Assembly (NCBI RefSeq): GCF_037975245.1
Contig: NC_092577.1
Coordinates: 11,662,013-11,722,012, forward strand
Reading direction: 5' to 3'
Source of the DNA: Apostichopus japonicus
Taxonomy: Eukaryota > Echinodermata > Holothuroidea > Aspidochirotida > Stichopodidae
DNA: 60,000 bases
Shown here: piece by piece, positions 13,140 to 24,754 of the stretch
Position numbering within the stretch: position 1 is the first letter of the stretch
Layout: the number at the start of each line of letters is the position of its first letter
Notes under the pieces: generated by a model
Seen by the model: the letters and a program-made list of their open reading frames with translations, nothing else
Told to the model about the DNA's origin: nothing
Database searches by the model: none
Translations under genes and position numbers: made by a program

Positions 13140-13235
13140 TTAGGGCCAGTATACGTACCTTACACCGCCTTCCCCTCTCCCCACTATGCGCATGACATTC
13201 CGATTGCCCCTCTCCTCTTGCGGACACCCATATAT
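13140..13235 (-). repeat. second copy of the GGGTGTCCGC repeat family
   Basis: Read on the minus strand, this segment matches the pattern at 11032-11110: GGGTGTCCGCAAGAG, a GGGGCAA block, TGCGCA and GGGGAGAGG. The family is unrecognised. Confidence 0.5.
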
Positions 13236-13275
13236 TGAAAGTGGCGTCGCTCGTAATTAAACCGTAGTCAAACCA

Positions 13276-13388
13276 GCGTCCATAACCTAGTTGGTTAGGG
13301 TGTCCGCGTCCAGAGCGGGAGGCCCGGGTTTGAATCCCGGTTTGTTTACTGTTCTTGATTTTCCAACTCGTTACGATTTTCATTTTTA

Positions 13389-13390
<2 letters not shown>
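13276..13390 (+). mobile_element. tRNA-headed SINE-like repeat, truncated
   Basis: A full-length tRNA-like head (13276-13341) has an A-box-like CCTAGTTGGTTAGGG, the CCGC/GCGG stem and a B-box variant GGTTTGAATCC. Only about 50 bp of body follows (ACTGTTCTTGATTTTCC ...) before an (AT)n tract takes over. The body phrase matches the copy at 12528-12838. The anticodon-loop bases differ between copies, as expected for a SINE and not for a selected tRNA. Confidence 0.7.

Positions 13391-13468
<78 letters not shown>
13387..13468. repeat. (AT)n microsatellite, about 80 bp
   Basis: Near-perfect AT repeat directly after the truncated SINE-like body. The body normally contains TTTATATATATTC at this point, which may have seeded the expansion. 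Confidence 0.95.
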
Positions 13469-13471
<3 letters not shown>

Positions 13472-14559
13472 CCGCGTTCCATGATTTCCTAACCCGCGGC
13501 GCGAATTACTATCAAAGCAGAGCGCCACCATTGTGAGCGCAGCGTACAAGAAAATTTCTGGTTTTGATAGCCCCCCAATCACCGGAAATGGCACTTCTCG
13601 GGCTTGAAAATGACCAACCAGATGTACACTTTTGCCTGAGAACCAAGTTTTTCCCAATAGTTTGTTTTCATCCATAACCTTTTTAAGATTGTCACCAGTC
13701 ATACATCATGTTCGACCTCATCGCATCTCCAGTGGATCATTGCTTTTGTAGGTAATACTAACAGCCTACAATACCCGTCAGCCCCACTTTTCAAGGTTTT
13801 AAGCCCATTACTTGTTCAGAATTTGAATAATAAATTCACTTCAAAACATACCCATGATGCTGCACAAAATTCATCTATGGAAAACCAATATAGAAAAAAA
13901 ACCCCTTCAACCCGTAAAAGAACGGTTAAATTGCATTAGTAGAGGGAAGTATGATGAAGAATGTTGGTCAGGGAATTTTCGAAAATTCAGACACAGTTAA
14001 TTTATTTGTGTGCAAATATTAAAACCTCTTATAACGGCTTCTATAAAACTTCGATATCGTAAAAAATACAAAAAATATGCTCTGGTGGGGGGTGGTGTCC
14101 CCCTTCAACCACCCTCCCCTGGCTACGCGCCTGCGGTTAGAAATCTTGTAGGAAACGGGCCAAATGGAACCTAGTGAATCCATATCGATGTGGATCATAT
14201 GTGTAGAGATGCACAGACATTATGATAATAATCATGAGTGACAACCTGCTATACGGTCACAGGTCACATAAACGACCACGAAGAGTGCATTTACCTCATG
14301 CAGCATGTGTTGGATGAAGTTTAAGCCACCGCCAAATATGATTTGGATGAATAATCTCACGCATTATTTTCAATTTATAGCCACACAAAAAACTATGCCA
14401 CCAAACATTGGGGGATATTAAAAAACTAAACCCCCACCTAAAATATTGGGGGGGGGGGTCATGTCCCGCGCGGCCAGTGGCGTAGCTACGGGGGGCGTGG
14501 GGGCGATAGCCCTCCCCATGAAAGGGGACAACGCTATCGCTGAGGTCTACCGGCCAACA

Positions 14560-14650
14560 GTGGCGGCGCGTCCAAATATTCAGGGGAGCGGATCCCCCCC
14601 CCCCCCGACGGACTCAAATGGACTGCTGGCGCCCTTTTCAGAATTTCAGC
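14560..14650 (-). repeat. dispersed repeat with a poly-C core
   Basis: Its minus strand reads GGCGCCAGCAGTCCATTTGAGTC, then a long G tract and a GCGGATC-like phrase. The same order occurs on the plus strand at 31588-31672, so this is one interspersed family. The length of the homopolymer core differs between copies. Confidence 0.6.
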
Positions 14651-14959
14651 ACTTTTTACTTATTCGCGGTTATAGACTTTTTTATTGCACTCTCATCTAC
14701 CGATTGATATTTGTCACATTTTGTTGGTGTAGTTAACTGACAAATGCTCTATCGTACTGCGGTATTTAATTTATCGGCACTTAATTCTGTTGTACGAAAC
14801 TCTTTACAAGAACTGTACGGGGTTTTCGATCTATTTTTACGAAAACATGAGTATACTCAAAAAGATACCACAGGGATTTTGATGTAGCGCATGTACTTTC
14901 AACACCCTTATAAACTTCCGACTTGTCACAATTGGCGATGACACATATTTATTCTTCGT

Positions 14960-15665
14960 TTATCTTCAAATTAGCAAGGCCCGGAAAGGGTTATTTCCGG
15001 CGATCTAGGGAATATCTTTACTCAAAAAAATTCTGTACGCTCTGCGCCAACCTGTGGTGGCGCTCCGCTTAGATAGTGTCGAAAGCGCCCCTACAGGCCA
15101 TTCTCGCCCCTCTGACCAATACCCCTGCCTAGCTCCGCCACTGCCGGCCAATCAGTCAATTACCCTAATAATATTTCAGACGCAATCTTTGATGTCAGTT
15201 TGACATATAGTTCGGTCATTTCAGTATGTTACTTGGCTGAAAGCCCAGTCAATCTTTCTTTGTTTTCCACGCGAAATTTGCAGATTTGTCGAAAAATGTC
15301 AATGCCGGTGTCAAATTTACAAAAGATTTGTCATGATATTTCAAAATAATTTACCAGATTGTCATTTTTCCATCTCACTAAGCTATTGATGACCATATAA
15401 AAACATGGGATCTCAAAATAAAGGATGTTGAGAAAACTTTAGAGCAGCTTAGAAGGCCTGGGGAGTGTCATTTCCAACGATCTAGGAGACCTTTTTTAGC
15501 TAAAAATTCCCGGTACGCTGCGCGCCAACCCATGGTGGCGCTCCGCTTAGATAGTAACAAGAAAATGGTCAAGCCCCCACAGAAAATGTTCAAGCCCCCC
15601 CCCCAGCGCTCCCACAGAAAAAAAATCCTAGCTACGCCACTGCCCGCCCCCCCCCCCCATGATCG
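14960..15665. repeat. two copies of a dispersed repeat (TGGCGCTCCGCTTAGATAG family)
   Basis: 14985-15090 and 15455-15560 both contain a TTTCC(G/A)(G/A)CGATCTAGG block followed by a CGCCAACC...GGTGGCGCTCCGCTTAGATAG block. The second copy runs on into poly-C and CTAGCTACGCCACTGC. Family unknown; non-coding. Confidence 0.6.
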
Positions 15666-17739
15666 CCGCCCATGTCTATAGCTAACGGAACACATAGGTG
15701 CGTATATGCATACGTACAGTCATCGATCCTTAAAGCTGCGACCGTACCAATACTCTATAATAACCTGTAATTTATCCATTCTTCTAACTTCGGAGAAGTT
15801 TCTGATGTATAAATAATGCGCGTACTTGGAAGAACCACCCCCATGATTATTACTCATAGTAGGCTACCGTAAATGTATGGCGACAATATCGTCTCTGCGG
15901 GATCCACCAAGTAACGCGGTCCCTTAACCCCAGTATAGAGGATATATTGGCATTTATTATATCTGCGTAGAAGACTAATCGATCTCAAATGGTGTCTCAT
16001 TGTGTCGTGCAAGAATACTTAAACGGAGTGTGGTTTCACTTGGTATGTTACTTATTCGTTTGAAACAAACGTTGATGATTGGATCGATTCTGCTCCACAG
16101 GCCCTAAAGTGTGACGTGAGGAGAAAATACAGATTCAGCAATGGAATGATTCGACCGTAATTGGTCTTCGAACGTACGTAGTGAGAAAGGCTTTTGTATG
16201 ATTTCTCGTCAATGGACCTCTTCAGCGGAGGCACGAAACCAGTTAGAATTTAAAATATGTTGCGTTATTGTGTGACGTTTCGTGTAACTACTATAATCTG
16301 AAATTACATGTTTCCATAGTAACGCGTCAGGTTATGACCTTAAAAAGTACTTCCATACGCACCGCAATGTAGACACCGCGCACCGTGTAATTCCACTGTA
16401 ACTGTATGTCCGTTGGACAAGTAACGTAAACTTTAGTCCAAACGGGGATTTTGACGTCCGTACATGGCATTTATGTTGAGTTTTTCGAGATACCGGATTC
16501 GGGATGACTTAATGTGACTTATCCGAATGGATTCTTCAAATGAACTTAACTTCAGTTGGCCCATCTAGCTAAAGTTAGAAGCCAAATTTTCTTCAGCGAA
16601 AGTTTCATGAATGCACATGCAGCGATAGTTTGAAATTTGTTTTCCTTTTAATACAGCCTAGGCATGCATATCGCATCATACCCTAAGTAAAGTACGGTAC
16701 AGACAATACAGCGTCGATTTCGCGTCGCTTTACGGCCAGTGACTTATCTATGGTGCCAAACAGGAGCTCCACCGGCAGAAATGTAACGAAAAGGAAAAAA
16801 ATCATAACGTCTTTTGGGTCTGGACAACTTATAAATTAGAGTCTTATCAAGGGATCTAGACATTAAAGCGAGTTGGTTTCGTCATCTTCAAAAGAGTTCT
16901 AGGCCTAGTACTACTTTACTAGGCCGAGCAGCCAGTGTCCTGATCTCGACTTATGCCAAGCCTAATTAGCGTAGCTAGTAAAACTGCTTTTGGCCGTGAA
17001 TTCTGAAACGACGCCGGGAAGTACTGTATATATTCCGTGGCTGAGGCAATTGGAGCCTATTTACGTTAGGTCCAGCCTAGGTACCAAAGAGAATTCTTGA
17101 CTATTGTAGCCTTGGCCTTCACTCCTTTTTACCAGACACTGTTTTTCACGAAAGGGGTAATGTTTGAAGACAACAATAACTGTGTAACTGTAAGGCCTAA
17201 CTGTTTAATTGTGACTGTTACAACTAACATTAGACCTCAAACATATAACATCCAGCTTACAGTCTGACCAAAGGAAGGATGAATCTTCATCACGGTGGGG
17301 AGAAAAAGTGAGTTTATCAAATTTATTGCAATGTTTTCTGTCTTTCATGTTAGGCCTTGTTGTCTGGAGGACATCAATATATAGCAGGAATTCATCCCAT
17401 GCCCCTGATGTCCCTAAGATTTTGGTCAGAAAATGAGAAAAACTTCTGCTATAATTATAAGTCATTTTTCAGCTTCTTTAAAGGAACACAGTCTGCTGTG
17501 TTAGCGGGGATATGGTACGAGGGTAACGCCAGTCAGAATATTCCACTATTAAGTAGGCCTAGGGGTGGTTTGTATTTGTGTAGTCTAAAGCAGTTGTTGT
17601 GTCATTTTTCACATCCCTAACCTATACTTAGATTTTAATTCAGTAGTGTTATATACTGATTTGTACTTTTGACCATTATTTGACATTCTAGCATATTTTC
17701 TTATATTATTATACTTTAGTTAAGTTAAGTAGAAAAAAG

Positions 17740-18110
17740 GGATCAGCAGGGGCAATCAAATCCCCATCAAGTCACCATTGAGAAAACAATTAAGCCACAA
17801 AAATCAGACCTGATTACAATGCTAAAAAGTGCTTGTCCAAAGCATTATTAAACCCAATCATACTACTTGCAAACTACAACTTCTCTCAGGCAAACCGTTC
17901 CATTCATTCACAATCCTATTAGTAAAAAGTTATGCCCAATATATCCTTCTTTATAACTTCTGGAGTTTAAAACAATGACCTAGAAGGTACAACTACACAT
18001 AAATTGTCAAAACCATAAATAATCTTGAAAACCTGAATCAAGTCACAACTATATTGTGATATAAAATACTGATCACCTTTAAGTTTTATGGTAAACATAT
18101 GTTAATTCAT
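17740..18110 (-). mobile_element. decayed LINE C-terminal/3' fragment
   Basis: The minus strand has stop codons but keeps the residue pattern of a LINE reverse-transcriptase C-terminus. It has a phenylalanine/leucine-rich block, then FTNRIVNEWNGLPE (the usual F.NRVV..WN.LP), followed by a leucine-rich block and a C-rich tail. It is a non-functional fossil, identified by eye. Confidence 0.5.
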
Positions 18111-18147
18111 GATGAAGAACAATTGATCTGTTTTTATTTATATATAG

Positions 18148-18378
18148 GGAAGAATTGTCCACAGATTTGTTTCTGTGTCAATTAGGCCGTATAGAGATAC
18201 CCATATGAATAAAAGTGATAATTTGAGGTGGAAACAAAAACTGTCCATGTCAATGCCTTACCCTGCACACATTGAAAGTAAAGTTCATAATGGACAGACT
18301 TACACACTTGTAAAATCATCGCCTCTGTCCATCATGCTTGGCTTAAAGTCACCTCCTGTGGCAATTGATGTACTCTAA
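18148..18378 (+). CDS. candidate terminal exon of an unrecognised protein
   Basis: A frame opens right after a possible acceptor (TTTATATATAG) and runs 76 codons to a stop at 18376-18378. It has balanced composition (RPYRDTHMNK, KVHNGQTYTLVKS, LGLKSPPVAIDVL) unlike the low-complexity shadows around it. An AATAAA follows about 230 bases downstream, as expected for a last exon. I do not recognise the family, and upstream exons were not found with confidence. It may be real coding sequence, or a chance open frame. Confidence 0.35.
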   Translation, partial: GRIVHRFVSVSIRPYRDTHMNKSDNLRWKQKLSMSMPYPAHIESKVHNGQTYTLVKSSPLSIMLGLKSPPVAIDVL

Positions 18379-18609
18379 TGAGTTTTGAACAAGAGGATTA
18401 AAGTGACAGGGTTTCTGTTAACTATGTATAGTTCTGAAGTACCCTCATTCTATTGTGTGAATCGATAACCCAGCCAAAGGTTAACAAAAGTTACTATTGT
18501 TGGTTACATCTAACCCATCAAGCGTGCAGTTGCATAGCAACCTTGTTGACTTGGCTATTCAGAGTTTAAAGTCAAGTTGCTATTTAAGAAACTGTACATA
18601 CCAAAAGTC

Positions 18610-18615
18610 AATAAA
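18610..18615 (+). promoter_or_regulatory. candidate polyadenylation signal AATAAA
   Basis: A canonical hexamer 231 bases after the stop of the candidate terminal exon. The position fits a short 3' UTR, but AATAAA is common in AT-rich DNA. Confidence 0.35.
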
Positions 18616-19115
18616 GACAATGTCAATAATTTGATGACAGGCTGACTGAAAACCCCCCAGAAAAAACCCAGAACTTTGGCCAATGAATCTGACCACAGGC
18701 TACTGTATGCTGTCTTACAACTGCTTCATACATATTATATAGGTCCATTTGAAGCTGCCCAGGCAATTGTCCATAAATTTAGATGTACTGTAGGCCCTAG
18801 TGTGCGGTAGGCTGCATGAACAATGTACAGTAACTCCATGACAAGATTTGGTATTGGATCAGATCTCAAAAAGGGCCAAGCAGTAAACTAAAGTTAGAAA
18901 AGAACAAAACAATTATGGAAAAAAAAGAAAAACATTTATAGTCCTTACAGGTACAGCATAGCCAAGGTAACCACTTTTTGTAACCCTAGGCATAATTTTA
19001 GGTATCTAAGTACTGCAGTGTAGAACAGTGGATCCTGATTCAAATTAGAATTAGTCACTTCAGTTTTAAACTTGTAACTTAAGCTCCTATCGAGTAAACA
19101 AATGTATTGTGTACA

Positions 19116-20470
19116 TTTGTTATATATCCCAGGTACTCTGACATGACATGTCAAAGCAGGGCAAGTGACTGTTTATTTCTAGTCCCAATGACAAATTTTT
19201 AACAGGACGGAATTACTGATTAAGTACAGTAATATTGTGCAGCGTTGTAGGAAATTTGTTTGAAATTTGATACAGTGCTAACTCCTCCATGAAGTAACCA
19301 TGAAGTAACCTACTCATCCATGAAGTAACCTAGATCCAGCCCTTGGTTGCCATGGAGATGTTTCTCTCCTTTAGCTCTGCATTGTACTTGTGAATGTACT
19401 GACATTATAGTACATGTCTAGACAGATACACAAGTTTACCTTATAAACTTACAAGAATTCATCAAATTTATTCATGAATTAAACTGGGTATGATCCCTTA
19501 TGATACTGTACAGGTATTGTATGCTACGGTGGCATTGTCTGGCCCCATCTCTCACTAACCCAAGCCCAAACTACCCCACTCCCACACCCCACACCACAGG
19601 AACAGAGTGTCGAAGAGAGTTACGCAGTAGGAGTTTAATAGTCCACGTTTTAATTTTTTGAGTAATATATTTAAGTTTTCAATTGTCTTATTTTTGTCTG
19701 CAGACCCACTGGGGAAAGGAAGAAGACCATTCTACCTCTCATTAAACCCATTTCTCATCAAAAGACTGGAAAGGTAGGCTTACTGTACAATTTTCACAGT
19801 TTAAATTTGCAGTACCCGGAACATGTTTGTGTCAGTCAGCACACTACATGGAATGAGTACTGTAACAATCGGCCAAACACTTATTGTTTTGGAATGGACA
19901 TACACTGGAAAATTTCTGTACTAATTGGCGCTTGGAGAGTATGAGGGGCGCCTTCATTTGAAAATCCGCCCTTTATTTAGACCGCCGTTCACTTTTTGCC
20001 ACTGCCCACTTTTTCACCTTTCAAGGTGATTAGCCTGGAAAGTTAGCCTGTGTGTTGCGTAATCAATACGCCAAGCCTAGTAGCCAAAGGAAACGAGCGT
20101 GGAAAAGTCACTTGCACAGCTCAAATTTCCTGCGATCAACCAAGAGCCTATTAAAATGTCCGAGACAGCCTGTATACTGTTATGGCAGTGGTTTTAGAGG
20201 GTGCATTTTCAATTTGTTTTAAATGTTAACTACGAGAATCCCTGGCAAAACCAGGAGAGTTTGTAAGTCTCATGTTCAAGCATATATATCCCAGTTACTG
20301 CAAATAAATCCCAGGTACTCTGACATGACATGTCAAAGCAGGGCAAGTGACTGTTTATTTCTTAGCCCCTGAATTACAAATTTTTAACAGGACATAATTA
20401 CTGATGTACAGCAATATTGTGCAGTGTTGTAGGAATTTTGTTTGAAATTTGATACAGTGCTAACTCATCC
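19116..20470. repeat. pair of about 170-bp direct repeats, 1.2 kb apart
   Basis: 19125-19285 and 20310-20465 share CCCAGGTACTCTGACATGAC, GGGCAAGTGACTGTTTATTTC and TTTGAAATTTGATACAGTGC in order with few differences. They may be remnants of a local duplication or two copies of one short element. Confidence 0.7.
19704..19773 (+). CDS. possible upstream exon of the DYRK4-like gene
   Basis: It is flanked by a good acceptor (TTTTTGTCTGCAG) and donor (AAG|GTAGGC). One frame (one leading base, then 23 codons) is open, reads PTGERKKTILPLIKPISHQK and ends on a codon boundary. The first confident DYRK4-like exon begins on a codon boundary, so the two are phase-compatible. No homology was recognised, since DYRK N-termini are poorly conserved, and the gap to the next exon is 11 kb. 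Confidence 0.3.
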
Positions 20471-21946
20471 CAGAGATTTGCCAACTGGCAACTCCCTGGT
20501 TATCCCAACAGGTCTACTGTATATAATGATGATGATGAATGCTAGCTGCATGGCTGCAAATTTATAACTATTAAAAGAAACTTGTTGCTTTGTGTTATTT
20601 TGAGAGTCAGACATCTGAAGATCAATAGTTAATATATATATTTTTTTGGGGGGGGGTGGGGGCTGTATTGTCCCAGTCATGTTCATCGAGTTTGTCAAGC
20701 TTTTAGTCCAGGAAGTAGGGTCCTACGGTCTGTAAAACCTCTTAACTTATTTAAATCTGGAATATTGATTCCATCTCACCCTGGAGAGTCCTCAAACATC
20801 CGGCCGAGGTGAGAATTGATTTTGTTCGTAAAAATGCTCAACAAACAGGAACTGTAAGTCATTCTGCAGGAACAAGTAGAGTTCGTACCACACTGTCATT
20901 TTGGTCTGAACTACAAACTTTTGGGGATCGTGTTAAGAATGAGGAATTAGACAAATTGTGCAAGTTTTCTGACAGACGTAAAAAAGTCATCGATAAAGCG
21001 TGGATATTTTTTTACAGCGAGGCAAAGTTACTGCAGTGCAGGACTGCAGGCAGAATGTAGGATTTGCAGGACAACTTTTACACAGTGATCAATGTTTAAG
21101 ATACTCATCAGAGATTGATCCTGTTTCCATGACAACTTACAGTGATATGAGAGGCATGCAATTGTAAGGAATGCACATCGAATAATGTTTTATGGTAACG
21201 TACCGTACACTTGGTGTTACGTTCAGCGGTGAAGTGTAGGTTGTAGTACTGTTGTTTGCTTAAAATCTCTCTGTTTGGCACTGCTGTTATACTGTATCTC
21301 CATATGATTCCACGTCAATTTTCATATCAGGACACTGTCTTTTAAATTGAGTTTGGAAACTGTACATCCTCCAATAATTGAATACAGGTGGCATTGCTAA
21401 AAGTTAGGGGAAAACTCCTTACTTATTTGCATGTACTGTAAATGAAGGATACTTGAAATATAAACAAGCTTCAATTATAATTTGCTTTTCGTTGACAAAT
21501 CTGTTGGATTTGCTCTCGATTTCGTTAAGCTTTTCGACAAATAATTCTAACATCAATACAGTACAGTGTTGGTCTACTGTACATCTTGAGGACCACTGTG
21601 CATTGCTGGCTACAGCTGGTCTGCAAATGCAGTACCACATATCCAACTGTCAGCTCTATTTAAAGAGACATATTTTGAAAATGTTTACAATCTGGTTCGG
21701 ATCAACCAATGGAAGCCTTGTTGAAAGCAGTTTACCATTTTGCCTAGATTAAACCTATGTTTTTTTAAGCTGTTTGTTTGGCTATTTATAATCTTCTGTA
21801 TTCTGAAAGGTCAAATTTACATAGCTTCCATCTTCTTGAGTATCCTGCAAAGAATAATTGTTATAAATCCCACAAATTAAACAACATCCTCCAGTCTGTC
21901 TGAGAGCAATATTTGAATTGAGAGTGTAGTTAGTCTTGTGTTTGAA

Positions 21947-22111
21947 ATGAAGCATCTTAAAGTCGAGGAGAGAAGTTCCAAATCAGTCATGAGGAAGCAC
22001 GAAGGGCGGAAAGTTTTCTTCTCAAAAAATTTGATCGAAAACTTTGACGAACAATCTGACAGTTTGTGTGGTGTGAGGATTCATGTTTTACTTCAGCGAA
22101 AGGAATCAAAG
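21947..22111 (+). CDS. possible alternative first exon (unrecognised)
   Basis: An ATG at 21947 opens 55 codons (MKHLKVEERSSKSVMRKHEG ...) ending on a codon boundary at AAG|GTACAG. The frame is compatible with the first confident DYRK4-like exon at 30920. The residues are charged and not low-complexity. There is no domain match and the donor is only moderate, so this remains a guess. Confidence 0.22.
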
Positions 22112-22185
22112 GTACAGTATCTATAGGCCAGATGTTCCTTAACAGTTTTCTTTCCTAATATTTCTTAAGATTCTGACCAATCCAT

Positions 22186-22450
22186 AGAGCTTGAGCATAG
22201 AGCATTGGAGCAAAGATCTTGTGCAAAGAGGTGCATAGATCTTGAGCATAGTGCATAGAGGAGCATAGAGCTGGAGCATATATCTTGAGCATAAAGCATC
22301 TATAGATCTTGAGCATAGTGCAAACAGGAGCATAGAGCTGGAGCATAGGGCTGGAGCACCAAGTAGCATAGATCTTGAGCATAGAGCTGGAGGAGCATAG
22401 AGGAGCAAAGATCTTGAGCGTAAAGAGTCTATATAACTTTCAGAGCATAG
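22186..22450. repeat. minisatellite with GAGCATAGA core
   Basis: Imperfect head-to-tail copies of GAGCATAGATCTTGAGCATAGAGCTG-like units of about 13-27 bp. Cys/Ser/Leu-rich open frames on the minus strand arise only from the repeat. Confidence 0.85.
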
Positions 22451-24726
22451 AGCTTAACTAGCATAGAGGCGGTAATAGAGCTCTAATCAGGTGAAATTAA
22501 CAAGAGTTTATATCGTATAGAATCTGGGCTAACTGACATTTCTAAAGTTTCTGAGTTATTTTGTTAGAATGGCACATTTAAAAATTTGGAAAATACTACA
22601 TGGCTTGATCCTATGTATATATATCTCTGTTCTGTAATTTTCGTGTGTGCTGCCCAGTTCTGCATTACAGTATGTATGCATATGCATACAGTATGTATGC
22701 ATACAGTATGTGTAGCTCTAAGCTGTAAATTTCACCGGTGGTTTCGTCCAGCTCTAGTTTAAATTCATTTGTACAGAGATTGACTGGTGAATCTCGGAAA
22801 GAAAAGTTTGTTTGACTTTGAGATTGGTAATAACTTGATATACTGTAATTGTTTACTTTAGATACTGAGTTGTATGTTGTAGCATATTTCGGGCCTAGTA
22901 TTGAATGACCATAAGTAGTGCATATTAAGACTAAATAGTACAGCATATTGGTTTAATGAGTTAGTGTCCTGCTTTATTAAACGATTAATTGATTGGCATT
23001 AACTGCACATATACAGAAGTAAGTTGACTATCTGCAGTGGCAAGGAGCAGAAGCAGGGGGGGCAGCCGCAGGGGGGCAGCGATCAACAGGGGTCCATTGT
23101 TGTAGTACATATGGAGACAATATGTTATAAGTTTATGAACACATCTGGGAACTTAAAATCAATAAACTTGTACAATCCCTCTGAAATATCAAAGAAATTC
23201 CCTTTCTATTCAGGGTAAAACTTTTGTTAGTCTGTGGAACGCATGAAATACTGTTTCAGGTCTTTGTGAAGTGCTTTTCATTTTTTTTTCACAAAGTGAC
23301 AATATTTGAAGATTTCCTGCTGGTTATTGGTTTATCATGGAATATATTTTACTCCCTTTAGTGCATGTTAATGAAAAAAGCATGGTATGTATGTGTACTA
23401 CACAAGCAGAATCCCAGTCTAGCCTTTCTGTGAGTTTCTTTGACCTATAGTGAAATTGTTTGATGGAAAAGAGAAAAAAATATTTCATGTGATAAAATGT
23501 TTTATTAAATACAGAGCATTCCTGGCTGACTCTTTCACTCATGGGTGAAGAGTTGTTATAAATTCTCGTTCACACAGTATCATTGAAGGGGGGCCTGGGG
23601 GGGGGGGCGGTGAGCCTATTGACTATTGGAACGTATTTAAGTCTTCCTCATGTAGTGTCTGATATCTAAGATTACTGTATAATATTGTATTGCACCAGAG
23701 CTCATTCTAGTTGCTGTATGTCTTAGCATGGTGTACTGGTTAGAATGTATTTGCTATGGCTACTGTACATAGAACAGCTTTTCTGCAATCGATCCCAGGG
23801 TTTTCCCCTTACTCCATTTTGTTAGGTTGCTACGTATCTGTTTTTTTTGTTTGGCGACTGCCTTGCAGAAATATTATTAACATCGCTGCCTCACAGTTTC
23901 ATGCAGAGAAGGAATAAAAAAAATGCAACAATTGCAAAACACCTTTGTTTTTAACCCATACCATCATATGACATTGAAAAAATGGCTGTGAACACTAAAT
24001 TATAGCAACAAATTTTTCAAGTTCTTCTGCCTATTTAATATAGCAATTTGATACTAATTTATTGCTAGGATAATTGACATTAGGATGTGGAACAAACTTT
24101 TCTCCATCCCCCACCACACCATCCCCCCCCCCCCGCTATGCATGTGTCCTACAGTGTCACATACACTAGTAACTGCCTCTCACGTGAGAAATCCCAGAGG
24201 AAACCCTAGAACCCCCATTGTACAGGCTGTCTCAACCAAGCCACTCAAAACAAACATTTCTATGAACCTGATGGGTTGAATACCAAATTACAACATTTAA
24301 CTAGCACTTTCGGTAAATTAACCTGTAGACTGCAACCTAGTGCTACAGAAATTAATACAAATCACCAATTTGTAATTTAGGTTCGTAAATGTGTGTGGGA
24401 GAGTGCATGAATTCTTTGAGAGGAACAAGGTGTAGTAAGAATGTAATATTTGTTATACAGTAAATTATTTGGCTAGACTGAGTACTTGCACTTAGGTTTG
24501 TGGTACCTATGGCTTTCAAAATTAGGCCTACTATGGATACACATGGCAATATCTAGATTATGTACAGTGTTCTTGGAAGTAATAGATCTGAGACCTTGGA
24601 ACAGGTCTTCATGCTATCACACATATATCAAAACATATTAAAATATTGAAGGAAAAAATGTCACCGTGTCAACACAGGCTTGGGATGGAAGGGGAGGGGC
24701 AGATTCAAGATCTAAGATGGTTGCAT

Positions 24727-24754
24727 CAGGGAGTTGTTCCTTAACAACTCCCTG
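24727..24754. repeat. perfect 12-bp hairpin with 4-base loop
   Basis: CAGGGAGTTGTT, loop CCTT, then AACAACTCCCTG. Flanking copies of GGTTGCAT lie on both sides. A related CTCCCTGGTTATCCC phrase occurs near 20491. Function unknown. Confidence 0.6.

Larger units (their letters stand above)
13470..17739. other. intergenic with G/C-tract dispersed repeats
   Basis: No gene was recognised. From about 14.07 to 15.66 kb there are several interspersed-repeat pieces with poly-G or poly-C tracts and phrases such as CTAGCTACGCCACTG. From 15.7 to 17.7 kb the sequence is less repetitive and GC rises slightly. A short frame beginning at 16752 is open for about 30 codons but has no recognisable domain or good donor. 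Confidence 0.45.

Noticed and set aside
22139-22408. Leu/Cys/Ser-rich minus-strand frames
   Set aside because: They come from the GAGCATAGA minisatellite.
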